Source: SZUA-430 sp040381215
Lineage (GTDB): Bacteria; Pseudomonadota; Alphaproteobacteria; Micropepsales; Micropepsaceae
Assembly: GCA_040381215.1 (NCBI GenBank)
Contig: JBEIHO010000005.1
Coordinates: forward strand, 17,628 to 81,627
Length of the DNA: 64,000 nucleotides
Direction: 5' to 3'
Shown here: positions 43,686 to 53,821 of the stretch, in pieces
How positions within the stretch are numbered: the stretch's first letter is position 1
How the letters are laid out: each line of letters begins with the position of its first letter
Made by a program: the position numbers and the translations under genes
Notes under the pieces: model-generated
Databases searched by the model: none
What the model was told of the DNA's origin: nothing
Seen by the model: only the letters and a program-made list of their open reading frames with translations

Positions 43686-45040
43686 GACTTGGTCTTCAGG
43701 AGGACCAGTTCCTCCGCGGCCGACGGGTGCAGCGCGACCGTGGCATCGAAGTCGCGCTTTGTTGCCCGCATCTTCACGGCGATGGCAACGCACTGGATCA
43801 TTTCCGCTGCCGCCTCGCCCAGGATGTGGCAGCCCAGCACACGCTGGCTTTCGGCATCGACCACAAGCTTCATGAAGATCTGCGTGTCGCGCCCGGACAT
43901 GGTCGCGCGCATCGGCCGGAAGGCCGTCTTGTAGATGTCGACACTGATCCCCTGTGCACGGGCGACGTCCTCGGGCATTCCGACGACACCGATCTCCGGC
44001 GTGCCGAAGACCGCCGTCGGGATGTCGCCATGATCGACGCGCGAGGGATTGTTGTTGAACAACGTCTCGGCCAGCGCAGCCCCCTCGCGGATCGCAACCG
44101 GGGTCAGGTTCACGCGATTGGTGACGTCACCGACAGCATGGATACACGGGACGCTCGACTGCCCAAGCTCATCGACCACCACCGCGCCTGCATCGTCCAG
44201 CCGCACGCCACAGGATTCAAGCCCCAGGCCCTGCGTGCTGGGCCGTCGCCCCGTCGCAAACATGACCTCGTCGACGAGATGCTCCGACCGGTCGGACAGC
44301 GTGACCCGCTTGCCACCCGCCTCCTGGCGGATCGACACGACAGACGCGCAAAGACGCACATCAATGCCGCGCTTCTGCATCTCCTGGCGCATCCGCGTGC
44401 GGATCTCCCCGTCAAAGCCGCGCAACAGTTCTTCGCCGTGATGCACGAGCAAGGTCGCGCTCCCCAGCCCATTGAAGATCCCGGCGAATTCGATGGCGAT
44501 ATAGCCACCACCAACCACCATGACCCGTCGCGGTTGCGCCGCCAGGTGAAACGCCTCATTGGAGCTGATCGCAAGTTCGCTGCCTTCGATGCCCGCCGGC
44601 ACGAAAGGATGCCCGCCCGTCGCAATGAGGATATGTCGCGCGGTCACGCTCCGACCCGACCGCAGGAAACGAACGCTGTTGGGCCCGGCAACAACAGCCC
44701 GATCCTCGACAAGCGTGACGCCGGCAGCAGCCAGGTTCTTGCGATAAAGACCCTCGAGCCTTGCGATCTCCCGATCCTTGTTGGCAATCAGCTTTTCCCA
44801 GGAGAACGCACGCGGACTTTCTTGCCAGCCAAACCCGGCCGCATCCTCGAAATCCTCGGCATAGCGGCTGGCATAGACCATGATCTTCTTCGGCACGCAT
44901 CCACGGATCACGCAGGTGCCGCCCACGCGGTACTCTTCGACCACGGCGACGCGGGCACCATGCTGGGCCGCCATGCGGCTGGCCCGCACGCCCCCCGACC
45001 CTGCGCCGATCGTCAGGAGATCAAAATCGAAAATATCCAT
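43682..45040 (-). CDS. gor: glutathione-disulfide reductase
   Basis: This 452-residue flavoprotein reduces glutathione disulfide with NADPH. It shows the FAD motif GAGSGGVRASRMAA, the redox pair in GGTCVIRGCVPKK, a second dinucleotide motif in VVGGGYIAIEFAG, and the C-terminal active-site His in VALHPSAAEELV. These features separate it from mercuric and dihydrolipoamide reductases. The start at 45040 gives the normal N-terminus. Confidence 0.94.
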   Translation of the reverse strand: MDIFDFDLLTIGAGSGGVRASRMAAQHGARVAVVEEYRVGGTCVIRGCVPKKIMVYASRYAEDFEDAAGFGWQESPRAFSWEKLIANKDREIARLEGLYRKNLAAAGVTLVEDRAVVAGPNSVRFLRSGRSVTARHILIATGGHPFVPAGIEGSELAISSNEAFHLAAQPRRVMVVGGGYIAIEFAGIFNGLGSATLLVHHGEELLRGFDGEIRTRMRQEMQKRGIDVRLCASVVSIRQEAGGKRVTLSDRSEHLVDEVMFATGRRPSTQGLGLESCGVRLDDAGAVVVDELGQSSVPCIHAVGDVTNRVNLTPVAIREGAALAETLFNNNPSRVDHGDIPTAVFGTPEIGVVGMPEDVARAQGISVDIYKTAFRPMRATMSGRDTQIFMKLVVDAESQRVLGCHILGEAAAEMIQCVAIAVKMRATKRDFDATVALHPSAAEELVLLKTKS

Positions 45041-45125
45041 GGCCCACCCTCATTCGCCGGATAACGACGGCCGGATGTAGCAGGCACAAGCTGCAGCGAC
45101 AACGCCCGTCAGGACAGCGCCAGGC

Positions 45126-46151
45126 TCAAAGCCCGGCGCGCGCCATCAGCGGTTCGAGCGCAGGATCAATTTCGGGGGCATGTTCCTTGAGATAGGCAAG
45201 CAGCGCCCGCTCATTCTCGTCAAGCGTATCGTTGCGCAGCAGGCACCCTGCCAGCCATGCAGCCTCCTCGGCATCGATGCGCTCGCGCGTCAGGCGACGA
45301 TCGGTCTCCTCGCGCAGGGCCTCCGCCTCCGCACGCGCACGCTCGGCGCCCGTAGGGTCAAGCTCCTTCCAGACATCCGCAAATGGGATGTTGCCCGACA
45401 ACAGCGACCGCATGCCACTTTCCAGCATGGCGGCAACCGAGCCGCGCTCATCAAGCCACTTCTCGCGCGCCGTCGCGACGTCGATGGTTGGCAGGACGGG
45501 ATCGTTCATGGGATTGAGAAGATGATTGGCGATCGAAAGGCAGAAGAACTCGGTCCACGCGGGGTCGTTGGTACCGGCCTGCGTCGCTTCGTTCAGTGAC
45601 AGGAGCATGTTGGCCTCGGCACGCGAGACCAGCAGGCGGCGCTCGCCGGCCGGCGCATGCAGCGCCTTGCGCAGAATGGCGACATCCGCCGCAGAGACGC
45701 TGAACGCAGGCCTGTTTTGGCCCGGCGCGGCATCGCTCGACAGCAGGACTTGCTGCCTGACCGCCTCGATGACCAGGGTCGAAAGCTCGTCGGGAACGCT
45801 GGTGGCGTAGTACACGATGTTCAGCAGCAGCTCCAGTTCGGTCCGGCTCGACACATGGCCATCGCGCAGGACGTTGTCGATCAGGTATCGCGCCTGCGCC
45901 GCGCTGACATGCCCGCGCGGCTCGACCTGCCAAACGAAATAGTCGGTCAACGCTTCGACATAGAGCGCCGCAAACGAAGGATGCTTCTGCTGGCAGGCAT
46001 GATCGAGGCGGAACAGGATCTCGGCATCACCGGAAGAAACCTTTTCCCGTGCATACACCATCTGCCGCAGGCGCAAGGCATGCTGGGCATCGATTTGCCC
46101 GCGGGCGCGCAGTTTCTGGTCCAGTTCGGTGATGCTCAGCGGCTGTGTCAT
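45126..46151 (-). CDS. conserved protein of unknown function
   Basis: This 341-residue protein is soluble and mostly helical, with no signal peptide and no domain that I recognise. It has segments with alternating acidic and hydrophobic residues (QIDAQHALRLRQMVYAREKV; ISNxAE-like SRAEANMLLSLNEAT; ERIDAEEAAWLAGCLLR) that look like repeated EF-hand-free helical units. Three short segments of the type S/D-A-x-x-A-x-x-L may be internal repeats. The start at 46151 has a GAGGGTGG site. It is transcribed away from the NarL-type regulator. Confidence 0.72.
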   Translation of the reverse strand: MTQPLSITELDQKLRARGQIDAQHALRLRQMVYAREKVSSGDAEILFRLDHACQQKHPSFAALYVEALTDYFVWQVEPRGHVSAAQARYLIDNVLRDGHVSSRTELELLLNIVYYATSVPDELSTLVIEAVRQQVLLSSDAAPGQNRPAFSVSAADVAILRKALHAPAGERRLLVSRAEANMLLSLNEATQAGTNDPAWTEFFCLSIANHLLNPMNDPVLPTIDVATAREKWLDERGSVAAMLESGMRSLLSGNIPFADVWKELDPTGAERARAEAEALREETDRRLTRERIDAEEAAWLAGCLLRNDTLDENERALLAYLKEHAPEIDPALEPLMARAGL

Positions 46152-46215
46152 TTCCACCCTCATGCCCATTTCGGAATGATGCATGTTAAGGCAGCAGTGA
46201 TGAAAAAACCTCCCA

Positions 46216-46240
46216 TGTCCCCGAAGGCAGAACGGGGACA
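46216..46240 (-). other. inverted repeat in the region between the unknown gene and the NarL-type gene
   Basis: The arms TGTCCCC (46216-46222) and GGGGACA (46234-46240) are separated by 11 bases. Read on the minus strand the hairpin is followed, 8 bases later, by a run of six T, so it may be a weak terminator or attenuator ahead of the unknown gene; it could also be an operator. It is 65 bases from the start of that gene. Confidence 0.35.
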
Positions 46241-46333
46241 GGGCCCTGAAAGTCTTGGGATAAGTGAAGGCAACCCTTGCAAACCAATGAATTCGTTCCT
46301 AACTGACGCTTAACACCTTCTCTCCAGGCATCC

Positions 46334-47023
46334 ATGAAAAACCTACCCGAAACACACGGTCTCGCAGCCGTCTGGCTCGTCGATGACCAGCCCCTGCGCC
46401 GCGCGGGCCTCAAGGCGCATCTGGCAGCCGCCGGATTCTCGGTCGTGGCAGAAGGCCAAAGCGTGGATGACGCAGCGTCAGGCGCCAAGCGTCATCAGAT
46501 GCCGCAAGTTCTGGTGATCGATGGCGCGCAGGGCACGGCATCGATCGCCATCGCGCTGACAAGGCACCCCAGAATCAGGATCATGGTCCTTGGCAACGCG
46601 CCCGACCCGACATCGATGGCAGAAGCTTTCGCCGCCGGCGCGCACGGATATGTACTCAAGCGCATTTCGCCTGACGCACTCGTCGAATCCCTCCGCCTTC
46701 TCCTTGCAGGCGAAAAAGTCTTTCCCTCGGAAGTATCCGACTTGCTCATCAGGCTCCCGTCGGGCCGCACCCAGCGCCCCACCGAAAGGGAAACGCCCCT
46801 CTCGCCTCAGGAGATGGAAATTACACGCCACCTCGCCGATGGAACGCCCAACAAGATGATCGCTCAGGCGCTCGACATCACCGAGGCGACGGTCAAGGCC
46901 CATGTGAAGACCTTGATGAGGAAGATCGGCGTATCGAACCGGACGCAGGCGGCGATCTGGGCGCTCAACAACGGCCTGACGCCGGCTGCTGCCGGCCGGG
47001 AACCCTGGGTCAGTGGTAAATGA
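46334..47023 (+). CDS. NarL/FixJ-family response regulator
   Basis: This 229-residue regulator has a receiver domain with the acidic pair in WLVDDQPLRRAG, an Asp at VLVIDGAQG in the phosphorylation position and a Lys in YVLKRIS. A LuxR-type helix-turn-helix then follows (about 155-215, LSPQEMEITRHLADGTPNKMIAQAL and ATVKAHVKTLMRKIG). The loop after the Asp (GAQG) departs from the usual xxMPG, so phosphorylation could be altered. No partner kinase is adjacent. Its 3' end overlaps the convergent stress-protein gene by 14 bases. Confidence 0.92.
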   Translation: MKNLPETHGLAAVWLVDDQPLRRAGLKAHLAAAGFSVVAEGQSVDDAASGAKRHQMPQVLVIDGAQGTASIAIALTRHPRIRIMVLGNAPDPTSMAEAFAAGAHGYVLKRISPDALVESLRLLLAGEKVFPSEVSDLLIRLPSGRTQRPTERETPLSPQEMEITRHLADGTPNKMIAQALDITEATVKAHVKTLMRKIGVSNRTQAAIWALNNGLTPAAAGREPWVSGK

Positions 47024-47840
47024 ACAGCGGATAGGGGCTGCGCGCCATCAGCCCGGTGGTACAGGAACCGAGCAGCGTCTCGCGCCATCCCCGATGTCCG
47101 TAGGCCCCCATCACGAGCATATCCACCCCGATCGACCGCGCCTTCTCGAGAATGACATCCCGGGGAGCCGCCGATGACGACAGGGCATGCACGGTCGCGC
47201 CGTGGCCATGAAGCGCTAGATAGGACCGCGCATCATCGAGAACGCGCGGCGACAGGCGCGGATCGTCGCTGACGCAGGCAACATGAACCTCGTAGCCCCG
47301 CGGCAGTCCCAGCAGCACGAACAATTGCAGCGCCCGCGACGCGGCTAGGCTGCCATCGGTGCACACCAGCACCCGCCCCGTCGCCTGCGCAGGCAGCGAC
47401 GTGACAATGAGCGGGCGCGACTGAAGCTGCAGCAGCCGGCTGACCGGCCGCGTGACACCGCCCTCGTCAACGCCATGGAACGAACTGTCCCGCCCGACAA
47501 GGACGACATCATGCTGCGCGCACGTCGACTGCACGAGGGCGACGGGATCCCCCTCCATCTCGAACATCCGGCTGACGATGCCGGCCTGATCGCAGCGTGT
47601 CTTGAAGCCTTCGAGCAGCACCCGCGTCGATTTGTGCGCCCGCTCGAGGCGAGCGGCATCCGCGCGCTGCTTGTAGGCAGACGCCCCGAGGGGCACCGCC
47701 TCGGCTCCCGCGAAATACTCGAGGTCCACGACCCCCAACCCTGCCAATTGGCTACCGTGGCGCCCGGCCATCTGCACCGCCAGCTCCACCGCGACCTGGG
47801 CCGCAGGCGCCTCGTCCAGCGCAACAAGAATGCTCTTCAT
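47010..47840 (-). CDS. universal stress protein, tandem UspA domains
   Basis: This 276-residue protein has two Usp domains. The second shows the ATP-binding pattern G-x2-G-x9-G-S in MGAYGHRGWRETLLGS. The first lacks this pattern. Such tandem proteins respond to oxygen, nitric oxide or redox stress. The start at 47840 has a GGAGG site directly upstream; a longer frame from 47864 is rejected. Confidence 0.9.
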   Translation of the reverse strand: MKSILVALDEAPAAQVAVELAVQMAGRHGSQLAGLGVVDLEYFAGAEAVPLGASAYKQRADAARLERAHKSTRVLLEGFKTRCDQAGIVSRMFEMEGDPVALVQSTCAQHDVVLVGRDSSFHGVDEGGVTRPVSRLLQLQSRPLIVTSLPAQATGRVLVCTDGSLAASRALQLFVLLGLPRGYEVHVACVSDDPRLSPRVLDDARSYLALHGHGATVHALSSSAAPRDVILEKARSIGVDMLVMGAYGHRGWRETLLGSCTTGLMARSPYPLFIYH

Positions 47841-48002
47841 GGAACCTCCCGCTTTTCGCCCCACACTCGCACGCGCAGCCCCGCCGGCAGTTGACCTGGG
47901 TCAAGATGGGCCGCCCGGCGCAGCCACGAGGTAAACGACGCAGACAGGAAGGCCCCGGGATGATAGGTCTCCCAGCCCGGGCATGACTGATCCGCAGGAC
48001 CC

Positions 48003-49103
48003 ATGATCATCATCACGACGCAGTGCTTCCCACCCAAGCTGGGCGGAATCGAGAACCTCATGGGAGGCCTGGCCCAAAGCCTTGCGGCACAGGGAAAGAC
48101 CGTGAAGGTTTACGCCGACAGCAGCAAGGAGCCTGCACGCTTCACCGACTTCAGCGTCGAGCGCTTTGGCGGCTTCAAGCCGCTGCGGCGTCTGCGCAAG
48201 GCCTGGACAGTCGCCCGCGCCAGCAAGGCTGAAGGCGTCGAAGGGATCTTTGCGGATTCGTGGAAAAGCATCGAGCATCTGGGCCGTGCCAGCGTCCCCG
48301 TATCCGTGCTGGCGCACGGAATGGAATTCCCCGCATCGCCGTCCCCTGCCAAGGCAAGGCGCATCCGGACGGCGCTGGCGCGGGCCAATTCAGTGATCGC
48401 GAGTTCCAGCTACACGGCATCCCTCGCATCACCCTATCTTGACCCCGCCAGGACAAGGCTCGTGGTCATCAACCCGCCGATTGGACCGCAGCCCGCCGCC
48501 CCCGAGGAAGAGCTGGCAGTTCTGCGTCAAATCACAGCCGACCGCGGCCCCGTCATTGCCACCCTGTCACGCCTCGAACCCCGCAAGGGCATCGACAGCG
48601 TGCTCGATGCGCTGCCGGCGCTGCTCGCCAGGCACCCGTCGCTCATTTATCTGGTGGCCGGCGGCGGCGACGACAGGCCGCGCCTGGAGGCCCTCGCCCG
48701 CGAGCGCGGTGTCGAGCACGCAGTCAGGTTTCTGGGTCCCCTCGATGCAGGCCGAAAAGCCGCGCTCTATGCAGTCGCAGACGTTTTCGCCATGCCCACC
48801 CGTCGCGAGGGAAACTCCGTCGAAGGGTTCGGCATCGTCTATCTCGAGGCCGCATGGTACGGCCTGCCCTCCCTTGCCACCCGCGATGGAGGTGCCGTCG
48901 ATGCCGTCCGCGAAGGCGAAACAGGCCTCCTCTGCCTGCCGCGCGACATCGATGACGTGGCCGAAAAGATCGATCGCCTGATCAACGACGCCCGCGGCCC
49001 GCGCCGCCTTGCCGAAGCCGCCCGCAAGCGCGCACACGGCGAAGCCCAATGGACCGCCCGGGTTCAGGAATACCTGGCCACCCTGCGCCAGAACCACTCG
49101 TGA
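48003..49103 (+). CDS. family 4 glycosyltransferase
   Basis: This 366-residue GT-B glycosyltransferase has the N-terminal CFPPKLGGIENLMGGLA segment (acceptor and donor-binding glycine-rich loop) and the C-terminal E-x7-E motif (EGFGIVYLE) of the retaining GT4 family. It would transfer a sugar from a nucleotide donor to a lipid or polysaccharide. It stands alone and is followed by a tRNA gene on the other strand. The acceptor is unknown. Confidence 0.9.
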   Translation: MIIITTQCFPPKLGGIENLMGGLAQSLAAQGKTVKVYADSSKEPARFTDFSVERFGGFKPLRRLRKAWTVARASKAEGVEGIFADSWKSIEHLGRASVPVSVLAHGMEFPASPSPAKARRIRTALARANSVIASSSYTASLASPYLDPARTRLVVINPPIGPQPAAPEEELAVLRQITADRGPVIATLSRLEPRKGIDSVLDALPALLARHPSLIYLVAGGGDDRPRLEALARERGVEHAVRFLGPLDAGRKAALYAVADVFAMPTRREGNSVEGFGIVYLEAAWYGLPSLATRDGGAVDAVREGETGLLCLPRDIDDVAEKIDRLINDARGPRRLAEAARKRAHGEAQWTARVQEYLATLRQNHS

Positions 49104-49116
49104 TGAGGAAGGAAAG

Positions 49117-49192
<76 letters not shown>

Positions 49193-49345
49193 GCTGCGGT
49201 TGCCGGAGACCGGGCCGAGCATCGTGCCAACCCGGATGGGGTCAAACACGAAAGAGGCGTGCGTATACCAAGCACGCCCCCGCCTGTCCAGAAAAGCCTC
49301 GCGGGAAACAGCGGAAAAGAATGGCGCAAATCCGCGCGGGCGGCC

Positions 49346-50185
49346 TCAGGATCCCTTGGAAGCCTCTGCCCCCATGCGCTGGGCATACCCGCCGGCGACC
49401 ATCTGGGCCATCAGGTCGAAAAGCGCCTCCGGGTTCTGCCGCCGCAGCTTGACGATTTCCGCCTCCATGCCCTCGGCGAAGATGAGCTCCCGCTTCCCCT
49501 CCCTCAGCCCGTCAAGGATGCGCAGGGCAAGGTCCTCTGGCGCAAGGCCATTGTCGATGGCCGCATCGCTCGCCCCGCGCGCCTCGCCCGTCGCACCCAG
49601 CGCATTGCGTGACACGTTGGTCCGGACCGAACCTGGCGCCACCACCATCACACGCAGGCCCTGATGGGCTGTTTCTGCGCGAAGACTGTCGTGGTAGCCA
49701 ATCAAACCGTGCTTGGCCGCGCTGTAGGCGGTGCGCAACGGCGCCCCCACAAGTCCCGCCACGCTCGAGATGGCGACAATGTCACCGCCTCCAGCCATCA
49801 CCATCCGCGGCAGTATCGCCTGCGTCAGCGCGATGGGCGCCAGCAGGTCGACGGCAACGATCTTTTGGTAGACGTCGAACACGGTCTCGACCGCCAGGGA
49901 ACGCTGCGAGATGCCGGCATTGTTCACCAGCCCGTCAATGCGACCACCGGAAGCCGAGGCATGACGCCATGCGGTCTCGACGATCGCGGGAATGGCCGCA
50001 TAGTCAGTCGCCTCGAAAGGCAGCAGCAGCGGGTCATTGCCGCAGGCTGCGGCAACCTCCTTCAGGGCACCCACATTACGGCCGGAAAGCACAAGCCGCG
50101 CCCCGGCGCGCGACAACGCAACCGCAAGCGCCGATCCGATACCCGACGATGCCCCCGTGATCCACCAATGCTTGCCCTCGAACAT
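49346..50185 (-). CDS. SDR-family oxidoreductase
   Basis: This 279-residue short-chain dehydrogenase has TGASSGIG, NNAG and the catalytic YSAAK motifs, and a classical length. The C-terminal tail is extended and helical, as in DHRS7-like enzymes. An AAGGAGG site supports ATG 50185. It lies 62 bases after rodA on the same strand and may end the rod-shape transcript, though its substrate is unknown. Confidence 0.9.
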   Translation of the reverse strand: MFEGKHWWITGASSGIGSALAVALSRAGARLVLSGRNVGALKEVAAACGNDPLLLPFEATDYAAIPAIVETAWRHASASGGRIDGLVNNAGISQRSLAVETVFDVYQKIVAVDLLAPIALTQAILPRMVMAGGGDIVAISSVAGLVGAPLRTAYSAAKHGLIGYHDSLRAETAHQGLRVMVVAPGSVRTNVSRNALGATGEARGASDAAIDNGLAPEDLALRILDGLREGKRELIFAEGMEAEIVKLRRQNPEALFDLMAQMVAGGYAQRMGAEASKGS

Positions 50186-50247
50186 CCATGCCTCCTTGAC
50201 GATGAGTTGGACACTGGCAGGACGCCCGCACCGCTGTCCATAGGCCT

Positions 50248-51393
50248 CTAGGCGCCGCGGGGGATCTCGACATTCCGGTGGACCTGGACCGAAAGCAGCA
50301 GGCCGAAACCGATCAGCACCGTCAGGAGCGCGGTTCCACCATAGGAAACCAGGGGCAGGGGAATGCCGACGACCGGGATGAGCCCCATCGACATCGACGT
50401 ATTGATGAGGATGTAGAGCAGGAAATTGACGCAGACGCCCATCGCGACCAGCCGGCCGAACTGGCTGCGCGCTTTGAGAGCAATCCGCACCCCGTGCGAA
50501 AGCAGCGCCAGGTAGAGGCTCATCAGCACCATGAGCCCCACCAGCCCGAACTCCTCACCAAGCACCGTGAAGATGAAGTCAGTCTGCTTTTCAGGCAGGA
50601 AATTCAGCCGGCTCTGCGTACCCTGCCCGAACCCCTTGCCAAAGACCCCGCCCGACCCGATCGCGATCTTGGACTGCGTGATGTTGTAGCCGGCGCCAAG
50701 AGGATCGCTGTCGGGGTCGAGGAATGTCTGGACGCGCTGCTTCTGGTAATCCTTGAGCGCAAATTCCCACCCCACCGGAATGATCGCGAGCCCCAGTGCA
50801 ATCACGGGCACGATGATCTTCCACGAAAGTCCTGCAAGAAAGATCAGCCCGCAGCCGCCGGCGATCAGGATCGTCGCCGTGCCAAGGTTCGGCTGCATCA
50901 GCACAAGCCCCGCCGGCACAAGGATCAGCAACAGCGCCGGCACCAGCCGCGAGGGCCTCGAGACATCGTCGAGCAGGACCCCGTGCAGGAACCGCGACAG
51001 CGCCAGAATGAGCGCAAGCTTCATCAACTCCGACGGCTGCAACTGCAGGGGACCGATCTCGATCCAGCGCTCGGCCCCCTTGCCCATCCGCCCCCCGAGC
51101 TCGGTCGCCACCAGGAGAAGCAGCGTCACCCCGTAGATGGGATAGGCAAGCCGGTACCAGGTCCGGACATGCGTAAGCGCAACGGCAAGCAGCAGCGCGA
51201 TCCCCACACCAAAGCGAGCGATCTGCCGTCCCGCCCAGGGCTCGAAGCTGCCGCCCGCCACCGAATAAAGCAGGCCAAACCCGATCCCCGAGATCACGGT
51301 GATGAGAATGACGACCGTCCAGTTCAGCGACCGCAGCTTGCCGCCAAGGCGCAAGTCGCGCGCCGCAGACGCGATGGTTCCGTCAAGCGCCAT
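50248..51393 (-). CDS. rodA: rod shape-determining SEDS glycosyltransferase RodA
   Basis: This 381-residue polytopic protein has about ten membrane segments and is the peptidoglycan polymerase of the rod complex. SEDS signatures are visible as LQPSELMKLALIL, the catalytic-loop Asp region near the NFLPEKQTDFIF segment, and GIPLPLVSYGG. It overlaps mrdA by 11 bases. It works with PBP2 and MreBCD on side-wall growth. The gene is intact, unlike its partner mrdA. Confidence 0.95.
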   Translation of the reverse strand: MALDGTIASAARDLRLGGKLRSLNWTVVILITVISGIGFGLLYSVAGGSFEPWAGRQIARFGVGIALLLAVALTHVRTWYRLAYPIYGVTLLLLVATELGGRMGKGAERWIEIGPLQLQPSELMKLALILALSRFLHGVLLDDVSRPSRLVPALLLILVPAGLVLMQPNLGTATILIAGGCGLIFLAGLSWKIIVPVIALGLAIIPVGWEFALKDYQKQRVQTFLDPDSDPLGAGYNITQSKIAIGSGGVFGKGFGQGTQSRLNFLPEKQTDFIFTVLGEEFGLVGLMVLMSLYLALLSHGVRIALKARSQFGRLVAMGVCVNFLLYILINTSMSMGLIPVVGIPLPLVSYGGTALLTVLIGFGLLLSVQVHRNVEIPRGA

Positions 51394-53271
51394 GAGGCTT
51401 GCCGTCCTGCGCAGGCAGGGTCTGGGTCGCCCGGCCCGGCGGCACGAACAACTTCTTGTGAGACAGGTCCCGCTGCGCGACCAGTGTCATCACGTCCTTG
51501 GCAATGGGTGCAGCCGTCTTGGACCCGCCGCCACCATGCTCCACCACCACGGAAATCGCATAGCGCGGGTTGACCACAGGCGCAAAGGCGATGAACAGCG
51601 CGTGATCACGCAGTTCCCACGGGATCGAATTGGGATCCCGCCCTCGCAACGCCGCCGTGAGCCGCCTGACCTGGGCCGTTCCCGTCTTCCCCGCCATGTC
51701 GAACCCCTCGACATCCAGGCGCGATCGAGCTCCCGTGCCTCCCTGGTTGGTGACCGCATCCATGCCATTGTGCACGATCGCCACATGCGCAGGGTCAAGC
51801 CCGATATCGTCCACCGCCGGCCGGGCGAAGGGAACACCATCATAGGACTTGATGACATGAGGCAGCACAGCCTTGCCGCCATTGGCCAGCCGGGCCGTCA
51901 TGACACAAAGCTGCAGGGGCGTGGTCAGGACAGCCCCCTGCCCGATCCCCACGTTATACGTGTCGCCGTCTCGCCAGATATCGCTTCGCGCCCGCTTCTT
52001 CCAGGCAGGGTCCGGCATGAGCCCCTTCTTCTCGCCCGGTATCTCGAGCCCATAGGCCTCGCCGATGCCGAACTTGCGCGACATGGCTGCAATGGCATCG
52101 ATGCCAGTGCGCCGCGCGCACTCATAGAAATAGACGTCGCAGGAGTGTTTGATCGCCAGCGTCATGTCCATGCTGCCATGCCCGCCACGCTTCCAGCAGT
52201 GGAAGACGTGGCGCCCAAGTGACGTAGCCCCCGAGCAATGAACGCGCGTCTGCGGCGACATCGCACCGGACGCGAGCGCCGCCAACGCAACAACCGGCTT
52301 GTAGGTGGACCCCGGAGGATACATCCCCGTGATCGCCTTGTTCAGGAGCGGCTTGAGCGGATCTTCATTCAGCGCACGCCATGTCTTGGGCGACACGATG
52401 GTGGTGAAGTCATTGGGATCGAAGCCGGGGGCCGACACGATGGAGATGATCTCGCCCGTGTTGACATCCATCACGACGACCGAACCGCTCTGCCCGACCA
52501 TGCGCTCCTGCGCCAGCTTCTGGACTTCCATGTCCAGCGACAGCACCACATCCTGTCCCGTTTTCCCCGGCGTGCGCGCCAGTTCCCGGATCACGCGCCC
52601 ATGGGCATTGACCTCGTTATGCGAGGCATCCGGCTTGCCGCGCAACGGACGATCCGCCGCCTTCTCGACCCCTGATCGCCCGATCCGGAAGCCAGGCAGC
52701 GACAGCAGCTCCGGGTCTTCCTCGATATCCTTGTCCGTGGGTCCGGCAACATAGCCCAGCACATGGCTGAGCCAGGGCCCGAACGGGTAAGACCGCAACT
52801 CGCCCACATCCGGGATAAGCCCCATGAGATCGGGCGCGTGCAGGTTGACCTTCGCGAACTCGTCCCAGCTCAGCCCTTCAGCCACCAGGACCGGATTGAA
52901 GGGCTTCGAGCGCGCGACCTCGCGCAGGACCCGGTTGATGCGGCTCTGTGGCAGGTCGATCAGCGCCGCAACCCGCGCAAGCGCCGCCTTGGCGTCGGGG
53001 TACGCTCGGGCGTCAGCAGCAAGCGGAAATTCTGAGCCGTCCGCGCCAGCTCCACGCCGAACCTGTCATAGATGCGACCACGCCGCGGCGCGAGCAGCTG
53101 CAGGTTGATCCGGTTGTCCTCGGCCATCGTGGCAAAGCGCTCGCGCTCCAGCACCGACAGCTGGAACATGCGGCCCGTCAGCAAGCCGAACAGGCCCAGC
53201 GTGCCCGCCGAAAGCAGCGCGGTTCGTCGTGTGAAAGACCTGAACCGGACACTGTCGCGACCATCCATCAT
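51383..53271 (-). pseudogene. mrdA: penicillin-binding protein 2, frameshifted
   Basis: This is PBP2, the transpeptidase of the rod complex. The gene is split into two frames. The first 100 or so residues (membrane anchor and start of the dimerisation domain) are in one frame and end shortly after LLLTPERT. The remainder continues in another frame (DAKAALARVAALIDLPQS, then the catalytic part). The transpeptidase motifs are intact: S-x-x-K in GSTYKPV, S-C-D near 52140, and KTG in AGKTGTAQ. One extra C (G on the plus strand) in the run at 52997-53000 would rejoin the frames exactly. It is therefore either a sequencing error or a true single-base deletion. The start ATG 53271 gives the MMDGRDSVRF N-terminus. 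Confidence 0.87.
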
Positions 53272-53287
53272 GGACAATTATGATCCT

Positions 53288-53821
53288 TCATAGGCTTTCG
53301 GGCGCAGTGGTCAGGACACGACGCAGCAGCATGAAGACCCGCGCCAGCAGCGGATAGAAACCAAGCGTCACCGCAGCCTGCAACAGAAGTGCTGCCGGAT
53401 CGAGCCAGCGCTCGAACAGCAACATGGCCATGAGCCAGGCAGCACCCGTCGCAAGCGCCGTGACAAGCGCAAAGCCCAGCCACGCACCAATCCCTGTGCG
53501 TCCCCGAAAGAACACCCTTTGCGTCAGCGTGAAACCATGCGCCAGCAAGTAGATCACGACCCAGAACCCGGGCGGCGTTCCCGTCAGCAAGTCCTGCGCG
53601 ATCCCGATCAGGAACACGGCCCACGGCGGCATGAAGGCCGGCCCGTTCATCGCCCAGAAAAACAGGCTGGACAACGCAATGTCCGGCATGGGCATGGCGC
53701 CCGGCAGCAGGTGCACCGGCGCCGTGGCAGCCAGCATCAGCAGCAGCGTGAATATCAAGGCCAGCGCACGCCAGAAGAACTGCGCAACCCACATATAGGC
53801 GGCATGGGCAGCGTCGATCAT
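53288..53821 (-). CDS. mreD: rod shape-determining protein MreD
   Basis: This 177-residue membrane protein has five or six transmembrane segments and fits MreD by position and by the PDIALSSLFFW and FLIGIAQDLLTG segments. Its start overlaps mreC by 4 bases; mrdA starts 17 bases after its stop. It has weak sequence conservation in general, so context carries much of the call. Confidence 0.9.
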   Translation of the reverse strand: MIDAAHAAYMWVAQFFWRALALIFTLLLMLAATAPVHLLPGAMPMPDIALSSLFFWAMNGPAFMPPWAVFLIGIAQDLLTGTPPGFWVVIYLLAHGFTLTQRVFFRGRTGIGAWLGFALVTALATGAAWLMAMLLFERWLDPAALLLQAAVTLGFYPLLARVFMLLRRVLTTAPESL

